Of a stretch of DNA of 33,188 bases, positions 16,947 through 24,954 are shown in pieces (the first letter of the stretch is position 1; each line of letters opens with the position of its first letter). The translations under genes were made by a program, and so were the position numbers. The notes under the pieces are model-generated. The model did no database searches. It was not told where the DNA came from and saw only the letters and a program-made list of their open reading frames with translations. The stretch comes from Brachybacterium sp. YJGR34. GTDB taxonomy: Bacteria > Actinomycetota > Actinomycetes > Actinomycetales > Dermabacteraceae. Where the stretch lies: NCBI RefSeq assembly GCF_003347015.1, contig NZ_PNFB01000028.1:1-33188 (forward strand), in the 5' to 3' direction.

Positions 16947-19450
16947 CCGCGACCGGTGCGACCCCCACCCGTCCTCCGAGCTACTTCCAGGGCGTTCCCG
17001 CGGCCCGGCGGACGCTGGACCTGCTGGCGCTCGGCACCCTGTTCGTCCTCGGCATCCTCGGCTTCCACACCGTCTACGGCGGCGTGCAGTACCTGCTGAC
17101 CGGGGTCATGGCCCTGGCCTTCGGCACCCTCATCGCCCTGATCGGCGCCCGCTGGCGCTGGGGCCCGCTGCGCCTCACCCCGCTCACGATCGGGGTGTAC
17201 CTCCTGTTCGGCGCCATGTTCGCCGCGCCCACCCACGCCTTCTTCGGCATCCTTCCCAGCCTCGGCTCGCTCGGCGAGATGCTCCGCGCCCCGGTGACCA
17301 GCTGGAAGTCGGTGCTCACGGTGGCGCCGCCGGTCGGCGCCGCGCAGGGTGTGCTGGCCGTCGTCTGGATCAGCGTGCTGCTGCTGTCCCTGCTGGGGAT
17401 GACCGTGGTGCTGCGCACGCGACGCTACGTCGCGGCCTGGCTGTTCCCCCTGGCGCTGATGGTCGTCTCGATCGTCTTCGGCACCGACCAGGCGTTCTGG
17501 CCGGTGCTGCGCGGCGTCCTCTACGCGATCATCTCGGTGGCCTGGCTGACCTGGCGCTTCGAGGGGGCGCGGCTGGCCGGTGCGCAGTCGACGATCATCT
17601 CCGACACCGTGCGCCCGGGCTCCTGGAAGAATCCCGTGCTGCGCCGGCGCGTGGTCGGCGGTGCGGTGATCATGGCGATCGCCCTCGGCGCCGGAGTCGC
17701 CGCGCACGCCCTCCTGGCGCCGCCGGCGGGCTCCCTCCGCTTCGCGGCGCGTCACCACGTCGTGGTGCCCTTCGACCCGCGCGAGTACGTCTCCCCGCTC
17801 ACGGAGTTCCGCGGCTATCTCAAGGACCAGCGCGAGGAGGAGATCTTCTCGATCTCCGGCGTCGAGGGTGGCGACCTGGTGCGCCTGGCGACGATGGACT
17901 ACTACGACCTGCACGTCTACAACGTGGCGAGCAGCACGAAGAAGGACTCCGCCTCCGGGGCGTTCCTCCCCACCGCCTCCGGCGTCACCCTCCACGAGCC
18001 CGGTGAGGGAGCGCAGGTCTCGACGGTCACGGTCGGCGCCTACTCCGGCGTGTGGATGCCGACCCTCGGCGAGCGCACCAACCGCCTGGACGTCGACGGC
18101 ATGGCCGCCGATCGCGCCGGTGTCACCTCGGAGAACCTGTTCCTCAACCAGCAGTCGCAGACCGCGGTCACCGCCAGTGGCCTGCGGCCGGGGGACACCT
18201 ACGAGCTGACCTACGAGCCGTACACGGAGCCCTCGGGGGAGCAGCTGCGCAGTGCCGAGTTCGCGGACATCACCCTGCCCGAGAACCTGCCCATCGACGA
18301 GCTCGCACCGCTCGCGGAGGAATGGGCGGGCAGCTCCGACTCCGACGTCGAGAGGTTCCAGAACCTCATGCGGGCCATCAAGGACGACGCCTTCTACTCC
18401 CACGGCCTCGAGGACGACTCGGCCTCGCTGTCCGGTCACGGCGCCAGCCGGCTGCTGGCGATGATCGAACCGGTGAGCTTCGACGAGGAGACGCCGGACG
18501 CCCAGCCGCTGGGCCGCATCGGCGACGAGGAGCAGTACGCCGCGATGACCGCGGTGATGGCGCGCTCGATCGACATCCCGGCCCGGGTGGTGATGGGCTT
18601 CGAGGTCCCCGAGGGCCAGGAGGGGACCGCCTCGATCACCGGCGAGGACGTCACCGCCTGGGTCGAGGTCGCCTTCGACGACGTCGGCTGGGTCCGCTTC
18701 GACCCCGCACCGGACGAGGACGAGGACCCGACCGAGCCGACGCCGAAGGAGGAGGACAAGCCGCTTCCGCAGGTCGCGCAGCCGCCGCCTCCGCCGGTCG
18801 AGCCGCCGGCCCCGCCGCCCGGCGCGATGAGCGACGACACCGAGAAGGAGCAGGACGATCTCGAGGAGACGACCTCGTGGGCGGTGTACGCGGCCGTCGG
18901 CCTGATCCCGCTGGGCCTGATCGGCCTCGCCCTGCTGACCGTCGTGATCGCCAAGGCGGTGCGGCGGGGACGCCGCCGCACCCGCGGCCCCCTGCCCGCG
19001 CGCATCGACGGCGGCTGGCAGGAGATCCTCGATCTGATGGCGGACATGGGGCGCGCCCCCGATCCGCTGCTGACCCGTGCGGAGCAGGCGGCCCTGCTCG
19101 AGGCGGAGGTCCCCGCTCTGGGGGCGACAGCGCTCGCCGGGGGCGCGGACCGCGCGGTCTTCGGCCCCGACGACCTGCCGGAGGCCGCGGTCGAGGAGTA
19201 CTGGGCGCAGATCGGGCAGGCGCGTCGCGGCGTGGCCGCGGCCGTGCCCTGGCACCGGAGGCTCCGCGCCCGCTTCTCCCTGCGGTCCTTCCGCTGGCGA
19301 GCGGCGGAGCGCCGTCAGGACAGGAAGCGGGCGCGGGCCAACCGCCGCGCTCGGGACAGGGCGCAGCAGCACGCCGACGCGCTGCGCCGCCGACGCTCCG
19401 GGACGCGGGGCGGGCGATCAGGATCGTCCACACGGAGGAAGGGCCGCTGA
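16943..19450 (+). CDS. Multipass membrane protein with a transglutaminase-like domain lacking catalytic Cys and His
   Basis: This 835-aa protein has about seven N-terminal membrane helices (~25-41, 48-68, 79-96, 133-156, 162-180, 187-204, 236-258), a large extracytoplasmic region (~260-645), a Pro-rich linker, an eighth helix (~646-671) and a basic cytoplasmic tail. The extracytoplasmic part contains a transglutaminase-like core: GDEEQY (527-532), a SIDIPARVVMGFEV stretch, VTAWVEV (~570-576) and GWVRFDP (Asp587). Aligned by eye to the usual GxCEQF...HAW...DP pattern, the catalytic Cys is Glu529 and the His is Thr571; only the Asp remains. It is therefore probably not a transglutaminase or protease but a binding or scaffold fold. 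The start overlaps the DUF58 stop (ATGA); the next gene begins 1 nt after its stop. Confidence 0.87.
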   Translation: MTATGATPTRPPSYFQGVPAARRTLDLLALGTLFVLGILGFHTVYGGVQYLLTGVMALAFGTLIALIGARWRWGPLRLTPLTIGVYLLFGAMFAAPTHAFFGILPSLGSLGEMLRAPVTSWKSVLTVAPPVGAAQGVLAVVWISVLLLSLLGMTVVLRTRRYVAAWLFPLALMVVSIVFGTDQAFWPVLRGVLYAIISVAWLTWRFEGARLAGAQSTIISDTVRPGSWKNPVLRRRVVGGAVIMAIALGAGVAAHALLAPPAGSLRFAARHHVVVPFDPREYVSPLTEFRGYLKDQREEEIFSISGVEGGDLVRLATMDYYDLHVYNVASSTKKDSASGAFLPTASGVTLHEPGEGAQVSTVTVGAYSGVWMPTLGERTNRLDVDGMAADRAGVTSENLFLNQQSQTAVTASGLRPGDTYELTYEPYTEPSGEQLRSAEFADITLPENLPIDELAPLAEEWAGSSDSDVERFQNLMRAIKDDAFYSHGLEDDSASLSGHGASRLLAMIEPVSFDEETPDAQPLGRIGDEEQYAAMTAVMARSIDIPARVVMGFEVPEGQEGTASITGEDVTAWVEVAFDDVGWVRFDPAPDEDEDPTEPTPKEEDKPLPQVAQPPPPPVEPPAPPPGAMSDDTEKEQDDLEETTSWAVYAAVGLIPLGLIGLALLTVVIAKAVRRGRRRTRGPLPARIDGGWQEILDLMADMGRAPDPLLTRAEQAALLEAEVPALGATALAGGADRAVFGPDDLPEAAVEEYWAQIGQARRGVAAAVPWHRRLRARFSLRSFRWRAAERRQDRKRARANRRARDRAQQHADALRRRRSGTRGGRSGSSTRRKGR

Positions 19451-19451
19451 G

Positions 19452-21497
19452 ATGAACCAGACCCGATACTGCAGCACCTGCGGGAGCCTGCTGTCCGAGG
19501 CGGCCGCGATCTGCGGGGAGTGCGGTGCCCGGTACCAGCCCTCGCCGTACGAGCGCCGCGCGACCGACGCCCCGGGCGCCTGGTCCCAGGCCCCCGGAGC
19601 TCGGAGCCGCGACCTCGGCGCTCCGCCGGAGACGGCCGAGCAGGAGGACGGGATCGAACTGATCACCAGGGAATCCCTCGATCCCGATCTGCCCGGCGCC
19701 ACGGCATTGAGGACCCCGGAACAGTACGATCAGATGATGGTCACCCAGCCACCGATGAACCAGCCCGGAACCGGCTCCGCACCGAGCATGGGGAGCGGAC
19801 CCGCGTCACCGCCTCCCGCACCCTCCTCCGCCGCCCCCGGCCAGCCCGGGGCCGGTCCCGTCGCCCCCGGAACGATGGCGGCGCCCCTGGACGGGTGCCT
19901 CCCGGCCCCGCTGCTCAAGCGCGTTCTGGCCGCCGTGGTCGACTCCGTCCTCTCCTCCCTGGTCATGCTGCCGATGATGATCGGGTTCATCCTGATCCTC
20001 ACCTCCGAGGAGATCGGGCTGCTCCCGCAGATCCTCGTGGGCGTCGGTGCGGCGCTCCCGGCCGCGTACCACCTGGTGATCATCTGGCTGACCGGCGCCA
20101 AGGGCTTCACCCTCGGCTCCCTGATCCTCGGCCTCCGCATCACCCGCGAGAGCAGCGGCGGCCCGATCGGATTCCTCCGGGCGCTGGGGCGGTACGTCCT
20201 GTACGGCCTGATTCCTCTGATCATGGCCCTGTCGGTGTTCGTGGACCCCAAGAAGATCCTGCGCGGTCTGCACGACCGCGCCGTCGACGCCGTGGTGGTG
20301 GACGCCAGGGACGGCCGCAACCCGATGACGCCGCGCCCGGACGACTTCGAGCGCGCGGGCGCGGAGCACTACCTCGGGGCCCCCTCCGTCGCCGTCTCCA
20401 CCCACGAGAACCTGCTCGCCCAGCCCGGTGCGGCGTGGTCCGGGGGGCAGAGCGCCGACACCTCCGGCGGTCCCACCGGAGCCCCGCCGGCGCAGAGCGC
20501 CGAGCAGACCGGGTGGGGAGGGGCTCCGCAGGGTGCGCCCAGCTCGTACGCCCCGCCCACCCCGCAGCCCTCCCAGGACACGGGACTGGGCGGCGCCTGG
20601 TCCGCCGCGCCGGCACAGGAGGCGTCGGTGCCCGAGGCCGCCCCGGCCCCGCCGGACCACGCCCCGCAGCAGGACGCGGGCGGCTGGGCCCCGCCGTCCA
20701 CCGACCCGGTTCCCTCGGCCCCGCCGCAGCAGTCCTGGGACCCGTCGGCCGCCCAGCCGGGCTGGGCCCCCTCGGCCCCGCCCCCGGCCGCGCCGCCGGT
20801 CGACCAGCCGGCCCCGCCGTCGCCGGCCCCCCAGCAGTCGTGGGGCCCGTCCGCCCCGGATCAGCCGGCGCCGCCGCAGCAGCAGTCCTGGGCGCCGTCG
20901 CCCGAGGCCCCGGCCCCGACCTCGGAGACCGCCGGATGGTCGGGCCCCGCCGCCCCGGCCGCGGAAACCCCCACGGCCGATGCGCCGGGCTCCTCCTGGG
21001 CGCCTCCGGCGCCGGCGCCGGACGCCGAGCGGGCTCCCGGCGAGATCACGGGTGACGCCTGGGGCGCGGACGACGGCCACGACGTGGACGAGCAGACGCG
21101 TCTGACGGCTGTGGACGAGCCGATGGAGGACCTCGAGCAGACCCGTCTGTCCGCCGTGCGCCGTCCCGCGGTCCGGGCCGCGCGCCTGATCACCGACGAC
21201 GGCGTCGAGCGCCGGGTGGAGAGGCCGGTCGTCATCGGCCGCAACCCCTCGGCCGCCGGCCCGGAGGAGCTGATCGTGCTCAAGGACAGCACCCGCTCGG
21301 TCTCCAAGACGCATCTGCGCCTGGACGCGACCGGCGACGAGGTCGTCGTCACCGATCTGGGGTCGACCAACGGCTCCTCGATCCTCCACGAGGACGGATC
21401 CCGGGAGGACCTGGAGCCTGACGCCCCGACCGTCCTGCCCGCCGGGGCGCAGGTGACTCTGGGAGATCGGATCCTGTCCGTGGAGAGGGAGAAGTGA
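19452..21497 (+). CDS. Zinc-ribbon / RDD membrane / FHA protein
   Basis: This 681-aa protein begins with a small zinc ribbon (Cys7, Cys10, Cys21, Cys24), then an RDD-type membrane domain (~148-295) with helices near 157-181, 187-213 and 248-263, then a long Pro/Ala/Gln/Ser/Trp-rich disordered stretch (~330-540, repeated QQSW motifs), and ends in a complete FHA domain (~575-681: VIGR, VSKTHL, LGSTNG). FHA domains bind phosphothreonine. Just before it lies a twin motif, EQTRLTAV (547-554) and EQTRLSAV (562-569), which I propose is phosphorylated by the kinase of this operon and could be bound by the FHA in cis. The ATG at 19452 is 1 nt after the previous stop; an upstream in-frame extension would overlap the previous gene. 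The final GTGA overlaps the PP2C start. Confidence 0.9.
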   Translation: MNQTRYCSTCGSLLSEAAAICGECGARYQPSPYERRATDAPGAWSQAPGARSRDLGAPPETAEQEDGIELITRESLDPDLPGATALRTPEQYDQMMVTQPPMNQPGTGSAPSMGSGPASPPPAPSSAAPGQPGAGPVAPGTMAAPLDGCLPAPLLKRVLAAVVDSVLSSLVMLPMMIGFILILTSEEIGLLPQILVGVGAALPAAYHLVIIWLTGAKGFTLGSLILGLRITRESSGGPIGFLRALGRYVLYGLIPLIMALSVFVDPKKILRGLHDRAVDAVVVDARDGRNPMTPRPDDFERAGAEHYLGAPSVAVSTHENLLAQPGAAWSGGQSADTSGGPTGAPPAQSAEQTGWGGAPQGAPSSYAPPTPQPSQDTGLGGAWSAAPAQEASVPEAAPAPPDHAPQQDAGGWAPPSTDPVPSAPPQQSWDPSAAQPGWAPSAPPPAAPPVDQPAPPSPAPQQSWGPSAPDQPAPPQQQSWAPSPEAPAPTSETAGWSGPAAPAAETPTADAPGSSWAPPAPAPDAERAPGEITGDAWGADDGHDVDEQTRLTAVDEPMEDLEQTRLSAVRRPAVRAARLITDDGVERRVERPVVIGRNPSAAGPEELIVLKDSTRSVSKTHLRLDATGDEVVVTDLGSTNGSSILHEDGSREDLEPDAPTVLPAGAQVTLGDRILSVEREK

Positions 21498-22372
21498 TCG
21501 ACCCGTCCCTGTCCGACCCGGACCAGCCGGGCACCATCCGGGTCGTCTCCGCCGCCACCACGCACGTCGGCCACGTGCGTGCCACGAACGAGGACAGCAT
21601 CCTCGACGCCGCGCCGATCTATCTGGTCGCCGACGGGATGGGCGGGCACAACGCCGGCGAGGTCGCCAGCGCCATCGCGGTCGAGGAGTTCGAGAAGCTC
21701 ACGATCCAGGAGAACGTGACGGTCGAGCAGCTCGGCGACGCGCTGAGCTCCGCGGCCACCCGGATCGGCGAGCTCGGGGGAGAATCGACCCTCGGCGCCG
21801 GCACCACGGTGTCCCTCGTGGCCACCATGGTGCTCGACGAGGTGGGCTACTGGGTGGTGCTCAACCTCGGGGACTCGCGCGTGTACCGGCTGTCGGCCGA
21901 CATCTTCGAGCAGGTCACGGTGGACCACTCCGTGGTCCAGGAGCTGATGGATCGCGGCGAGCTCACCCCCGAGCAGGCGCGGATGCACCCCTATCGCCAC
22001 ATGGTCACCCGGGCGCTGGGCGCCGGCCCGGAGTCGGATCCCGACTACTGGCTGATCCCCGCCGAGACGGGGGACCGCATGCTCATCTGCTCCGACGGCC
22101 TGACCGGCGAGGTCGACGACGCCACCATCGAGAGGGTGCTGCGCAGCCCCTCGGACGTGCGCACGATCGGCGAGGACCTGGTCCGTCTGGCCCTGGACGG
22201 CGGGGGCCACGACAACATCAGCGTGGTCCTGGTCGAAGCGGTCGAGGTGGAGGGTCAGCAGCTCGAGGCCGAGACCACCGCGGGCACCGGGAGCAGGACG
22301 GAGGAGGCGTTCGACGTCGACGAGGACACGCTGCCGCGGGCGCTGCCCGGCGACGGGGACGACGCGCGATGA
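21494..22372 (+). CDS. PP2C-family Ser/Thr protein phosphatase (PrpC/PstP-like)
   Basis: This 292-aa cytoplasmic phosphatase carries the metal-binding signatures of bacterial PP2C enzymes: RATNED (Asp34), VADGMGGHNAGE (Asp47), GAGTTVS, LGDSRVYRL, SDG (Asp201) and GHDN (Asp240), so it should be active with Mn/Mg. It would reverse phosphorylation by the kinase two genes downstream. There is no membrane helix, unlike PstP of mycobacteria; the last ~40 residues are an acidic tail. It starts with GTG at 21494, overlapping the previous stop (GTGA), and its own stop overlaps the next ATG (ATGA). Confidence 0.94.
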   Translation: MIDPSLSDPDQPGTIRVVSAATTHVGHVRATNEDSILDAAPIYLVADGMGGHNAGEVASAIAVEEFEKLTIQENVTVEQLGDALSSAATRIGELGGESTLGAGTTVSLVATMVLDEVGYWVVLNLGDSRVYRLSADIFEQVTVDHSVVQELMDRGELTPEQARMHPYRHMVTRALGAGPESDPDYWLIPAETGDRMLICSDGLTGEVDDATIERVLRSPSDVRTIGEDLVRLALDGGGHDNISVVLVEAVEVEGQQLEAETTAGTGSRTEEAFDVDEDTLPRALPGDGDDAR

Positions 22373-24954
22373 GCGCGGAGGAGGACGGCGGGACGCCGGA
22401 GCTGCTCGGACCGGGCACCTGGACGAAGCAGGGCCCGGCCACGCTCGTGATGCGCGAGGGCGCGTGGATCGTGCTGGTCCCCGGCCTGCGCAAGCAGGTC
22501 GTCGAGGCGGCCTGGGAGCTGCTGGGGCGGAAGGTCGCCCCCGAGCAGCTCACGGACGAGCTGCTGGGGGCCGGTGGGATCGAGAGCCTCGAGAAGCTGC
22601 CCGCCCTGCTGTTCGGCGTCCACGACGGGACCACCGCCACCTTCGGCGTGAAGGGCACCACGCCGATCGCGGTGCACACGGCCGACGGGGTGCAGCAGAT
22701 CGTCGGCACCGAGGAGGAGCCCTTCGTGCTCACGACCCTCGAGGGGGTGCGCCGCACCGCCTTCGGCGAGCTGCCGGGGGAGGAGTCGCTCGGCGGGCAC
22801 CGGATCGAGGCGGGCGTCCTGCCGGTGCGCGGCTTCGTGCACGTCAGCGTCGATCCCGCCACGCTGGAGGAGGCCGAGCGCGCGGCGCTGGCCGAGCAGG
22901 TGGAGCAGGAGGGGCGCTCGATCGAGACCCCCGAGGCGAGGAAGCGGCGGGCCGAGCGGCCCGCATCGGCACCGAAGGCGACGACCCCGGCTCCCCGCTC
23001 CACCCCGTTGCGCAGACCGGCGCTGGCCACGCGGAAGCCGGGTGAGATGCCGTCGTCGATCTCCCGCGGGGGGTCCACCGCCGCCCGCTCCTCGGAGCCC
23101 GAGCAGGAGCCGAGCGGCCCGAACCTGTTCTCCGGCCTGTTCGACGACAACGCTCCCGCCGCGTCCGCGCCGGCGACCCCGGCCCCTGCGCCGACGGCTC
23201 CGGCCGCCCCGACGGCGACGCCGCGGACCGCCGCCGCGCCGGCGACCCCGGCCGCCGACGAGGGCTCTGCGCCCGCGAGCGCCGCGTCACCCGTGGCGCC
23301 GACGAACTCCGCGGACCCCGCCCCGGCCGCGGGTCCGAGCGCGTCTCCGTCGACGCCGCACGGCTCCGCCGAGGCCGCCCGACCTGAAGCGTCGGCGAGC
23401 ACGTCGGCTCCTACCGCGGCCGCGACCCCACCGAGTGCATCGGCAGGAGCCGCTGCGACGGACGAGCCGGCGAGCCCGGCCACCGAGGTGCCGTCGTCCG
23501 CCGCGCCGAGGCGTCGACTGGTCAGCACGTCCCTCTTCGATCGCCCGCGCCGTCCCGCCACGCCGGCCGCGGAGAGCTCCTCCCCGTCCCCGACCGGGAG
23601 CACGGCCTCCTCCCCGGCGGAGGACGCCGTCTCCTCCCCGTCCGGCAGCACCGAGACCGAGCAGGCCTCCGCGGGGCCCGGGCCGCAGAGGCCCGACTCG
23701 GCGAAGGAGCCGGCCGCTGCACCCGCCGCTGCGCACGCCGCCGCGCCGTCGATCCCCACGCCCGTCCCCGAGGAGGACGAGGAGGAGTCGCCGGTCACGA
23801 AGATCGCGCCGATCGACGACGAGGACGCGCTGGAATCGCCGGTCACGCGGGTCGAGCCGATCGAGGACGAGACCGCCGACGACTCCGCCGAGGTCCTGCC
23901 CGGCCCGGTGGCACCTGCCGTCGCTCCCCGCCGCCGTCCCGCCTCTCCGCCCGCCGCGATGCCGGATCTCGAGAACTCCGGCGCCTATGACGACCTGTTC
24001 GGCAAGACCGTCTTCCGGCGGGTGGAGGACGCCGCCGTGCGCCGCGCCGCGGAGGAAGAGGAGGGCCACGGCGAGGAGCCCGCGCCGACCTCCGGCGCGA
24101 CACCCCCGGAGCAGACGATCACGGCGGAGCAGGAGGAACCGCAGTCGCCGACCCAGCCGCCCCCGCCGGCCGAGGAGCCCGCTGCACCGGCCGCGGAGTT
24201 CATCGACTGGGTCCCCGGCGTCGGCCGGGCGGCCCCCGAGATCGCCCGCACCGCGGCCCGCCGGGCGACCGCGCCCCCGCCCCCTCAGCCCGCCTATCCG
24301 CAGGTCCAGATGGCGGAGCGGCCGCCGGCTCCGCACACCGGCCCGCGGCCCGGCGCGCACCCGAACCACGGTCCGTCCGCGCAGCCGCCCGCTCACCCCG
24401 CGCCGCAGCCCGCCCCCGCCGGGCAGGCGCCCGGCCCCGCCGCGTCCCCCGGGGCGCCGCGGTCCGTGCCGAACACCGGGCCGGGGGACAGCAGCGTCGT
24501 CACGATCCCCGGCGTGGTCTGCTGGAACGGGCACGCGAACTCCCCCGAGCGTCAGCTCTGCGGAGTCTGCGGCGTGCCGCTGCAGGGACCCACGCGTCCC
24601 GTGGCACGCCCGCCGCTGGGCGTCATCGAGCTCTCGACGGGTGAGCGGTTCCTGCTGGACCGCACCGCGATCATCGGGCGGCGGCCCCGGGCCTCCCGGG
24701 TGAGCGCCGAGGCCGTCCCGCGGCTGATCACGGTTCCCAGCCCGCAGCAGGACATCTCGCGCTCGCACCTCGAGCTGCGATGCGAGGGCTGGCACGTGGT
24801 CGCGCTCGATCTGGGCACCACCAACGGCACCACCCTGCACCGTGCCGGCTACGACGCCGCGCGGCTGCGCCCCCGGGAGGGCGTGGTGCTGCGCGACGGC
24901 GACCACCTGGACCTGGGCGATGACGTGCACCTGAGGTTCGGTGAGCGGGGATGA
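22369..24954 (+). CDS. FHA protein with unknown N-terminal domain, disordered linker and zinc ribbon
   Basis: This 861-aa protein has a folded N-terminal domain of ~160 residues that I do not recognise, a long Ala/Pro/Ser/Thr-rich low-complexity linker (~180-700), a probable zinc ribbon (Cys718, His722, then CGVC) and a C-terminal FHA domain (~748-861: IIGRRP, ISRSHLEL, LGTTNGT). Two islands break the linker: the twin motif ESPVTKI (473-479) / ESPVTRV (489-495) in acidic surroundings, and a segment with AYDDLFGKTVFRRV. I infer that the first is a kinase site and the second a short docking element. It overlaps the PP2C gene before it and the kinase gene after it by ATGA. It probably acts as a cytoplasmic phospho-dependent scaffold; this is inference. 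Confidence 0.85.
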   Translation: MSAEEDGGTPELLGPGTWTKQGPATLVMREGAWIVLVPGLRKQVVEAAWELLGRKVAPEQLTDELLGAGGIESLEKLPALLFGVHDGTTATFGVKGTTPIAVHTADGVQQIVGTEEEPFVLTTLEGVRRTAFGELPGEESLGGHRIEAGVLPVRGFVHVSVDPATLEEAERAALAEQVEQEGRSIETPEARKRRAERPASAPKATTPAPRSTPLRRPALATRKPGEMPSSISRGGSTAARSSEPEQEPSGPNLFSGLFDDNAPAASAPATPAPAPTAPAAPTATPRTAAAPATPAADEGSAPASAASPVAPTNSADPAPAAGPSASPSTPHGSAEAARPEASASTSAPTAAATPPSASAGAAATDEPASPATEVPSSAAPRRRLVSTSLFDRPRRPATPAAESSSPSPTGSTASSPAEDAVSSPSGSTETEQASAGPGPQRPDSAKEPAAAPAAAHAAAPSIPTPVPEEDEEESPVTKIAPIDDEDALESPVTRVEPIEDETADDSAEVLPGPVAPAVAPRRRPASPPAAMPDLENSGAYDDLFGKTVFRRVEDAAVRRAAEEEEGHGEEPAPTSGATPPEQTITAEQEEPQSPTQPPPPAEEPAAPAAEFIDWVPGVGRAAPEIARTAARRATAPPPPQPAYPQVQMAERPPAPHTGPRPGAHPNHGPSAQPPAHPAPQPAPAGQAPGPAASPGAPRSVPNTGPGDSSVVTIPGVVCWNGHANSPERQLCGVCGVPLQGPTRPVARPPLGVIELSTGERFLLDRTAIIGRRPRASRVSAEAVPRLITVPSPQQDISRSHLELRCEGWHVVALDLGTTNGTTLHRAGYDAARLRPREGVVLRDGDHLDLGDDVHLRFGERG

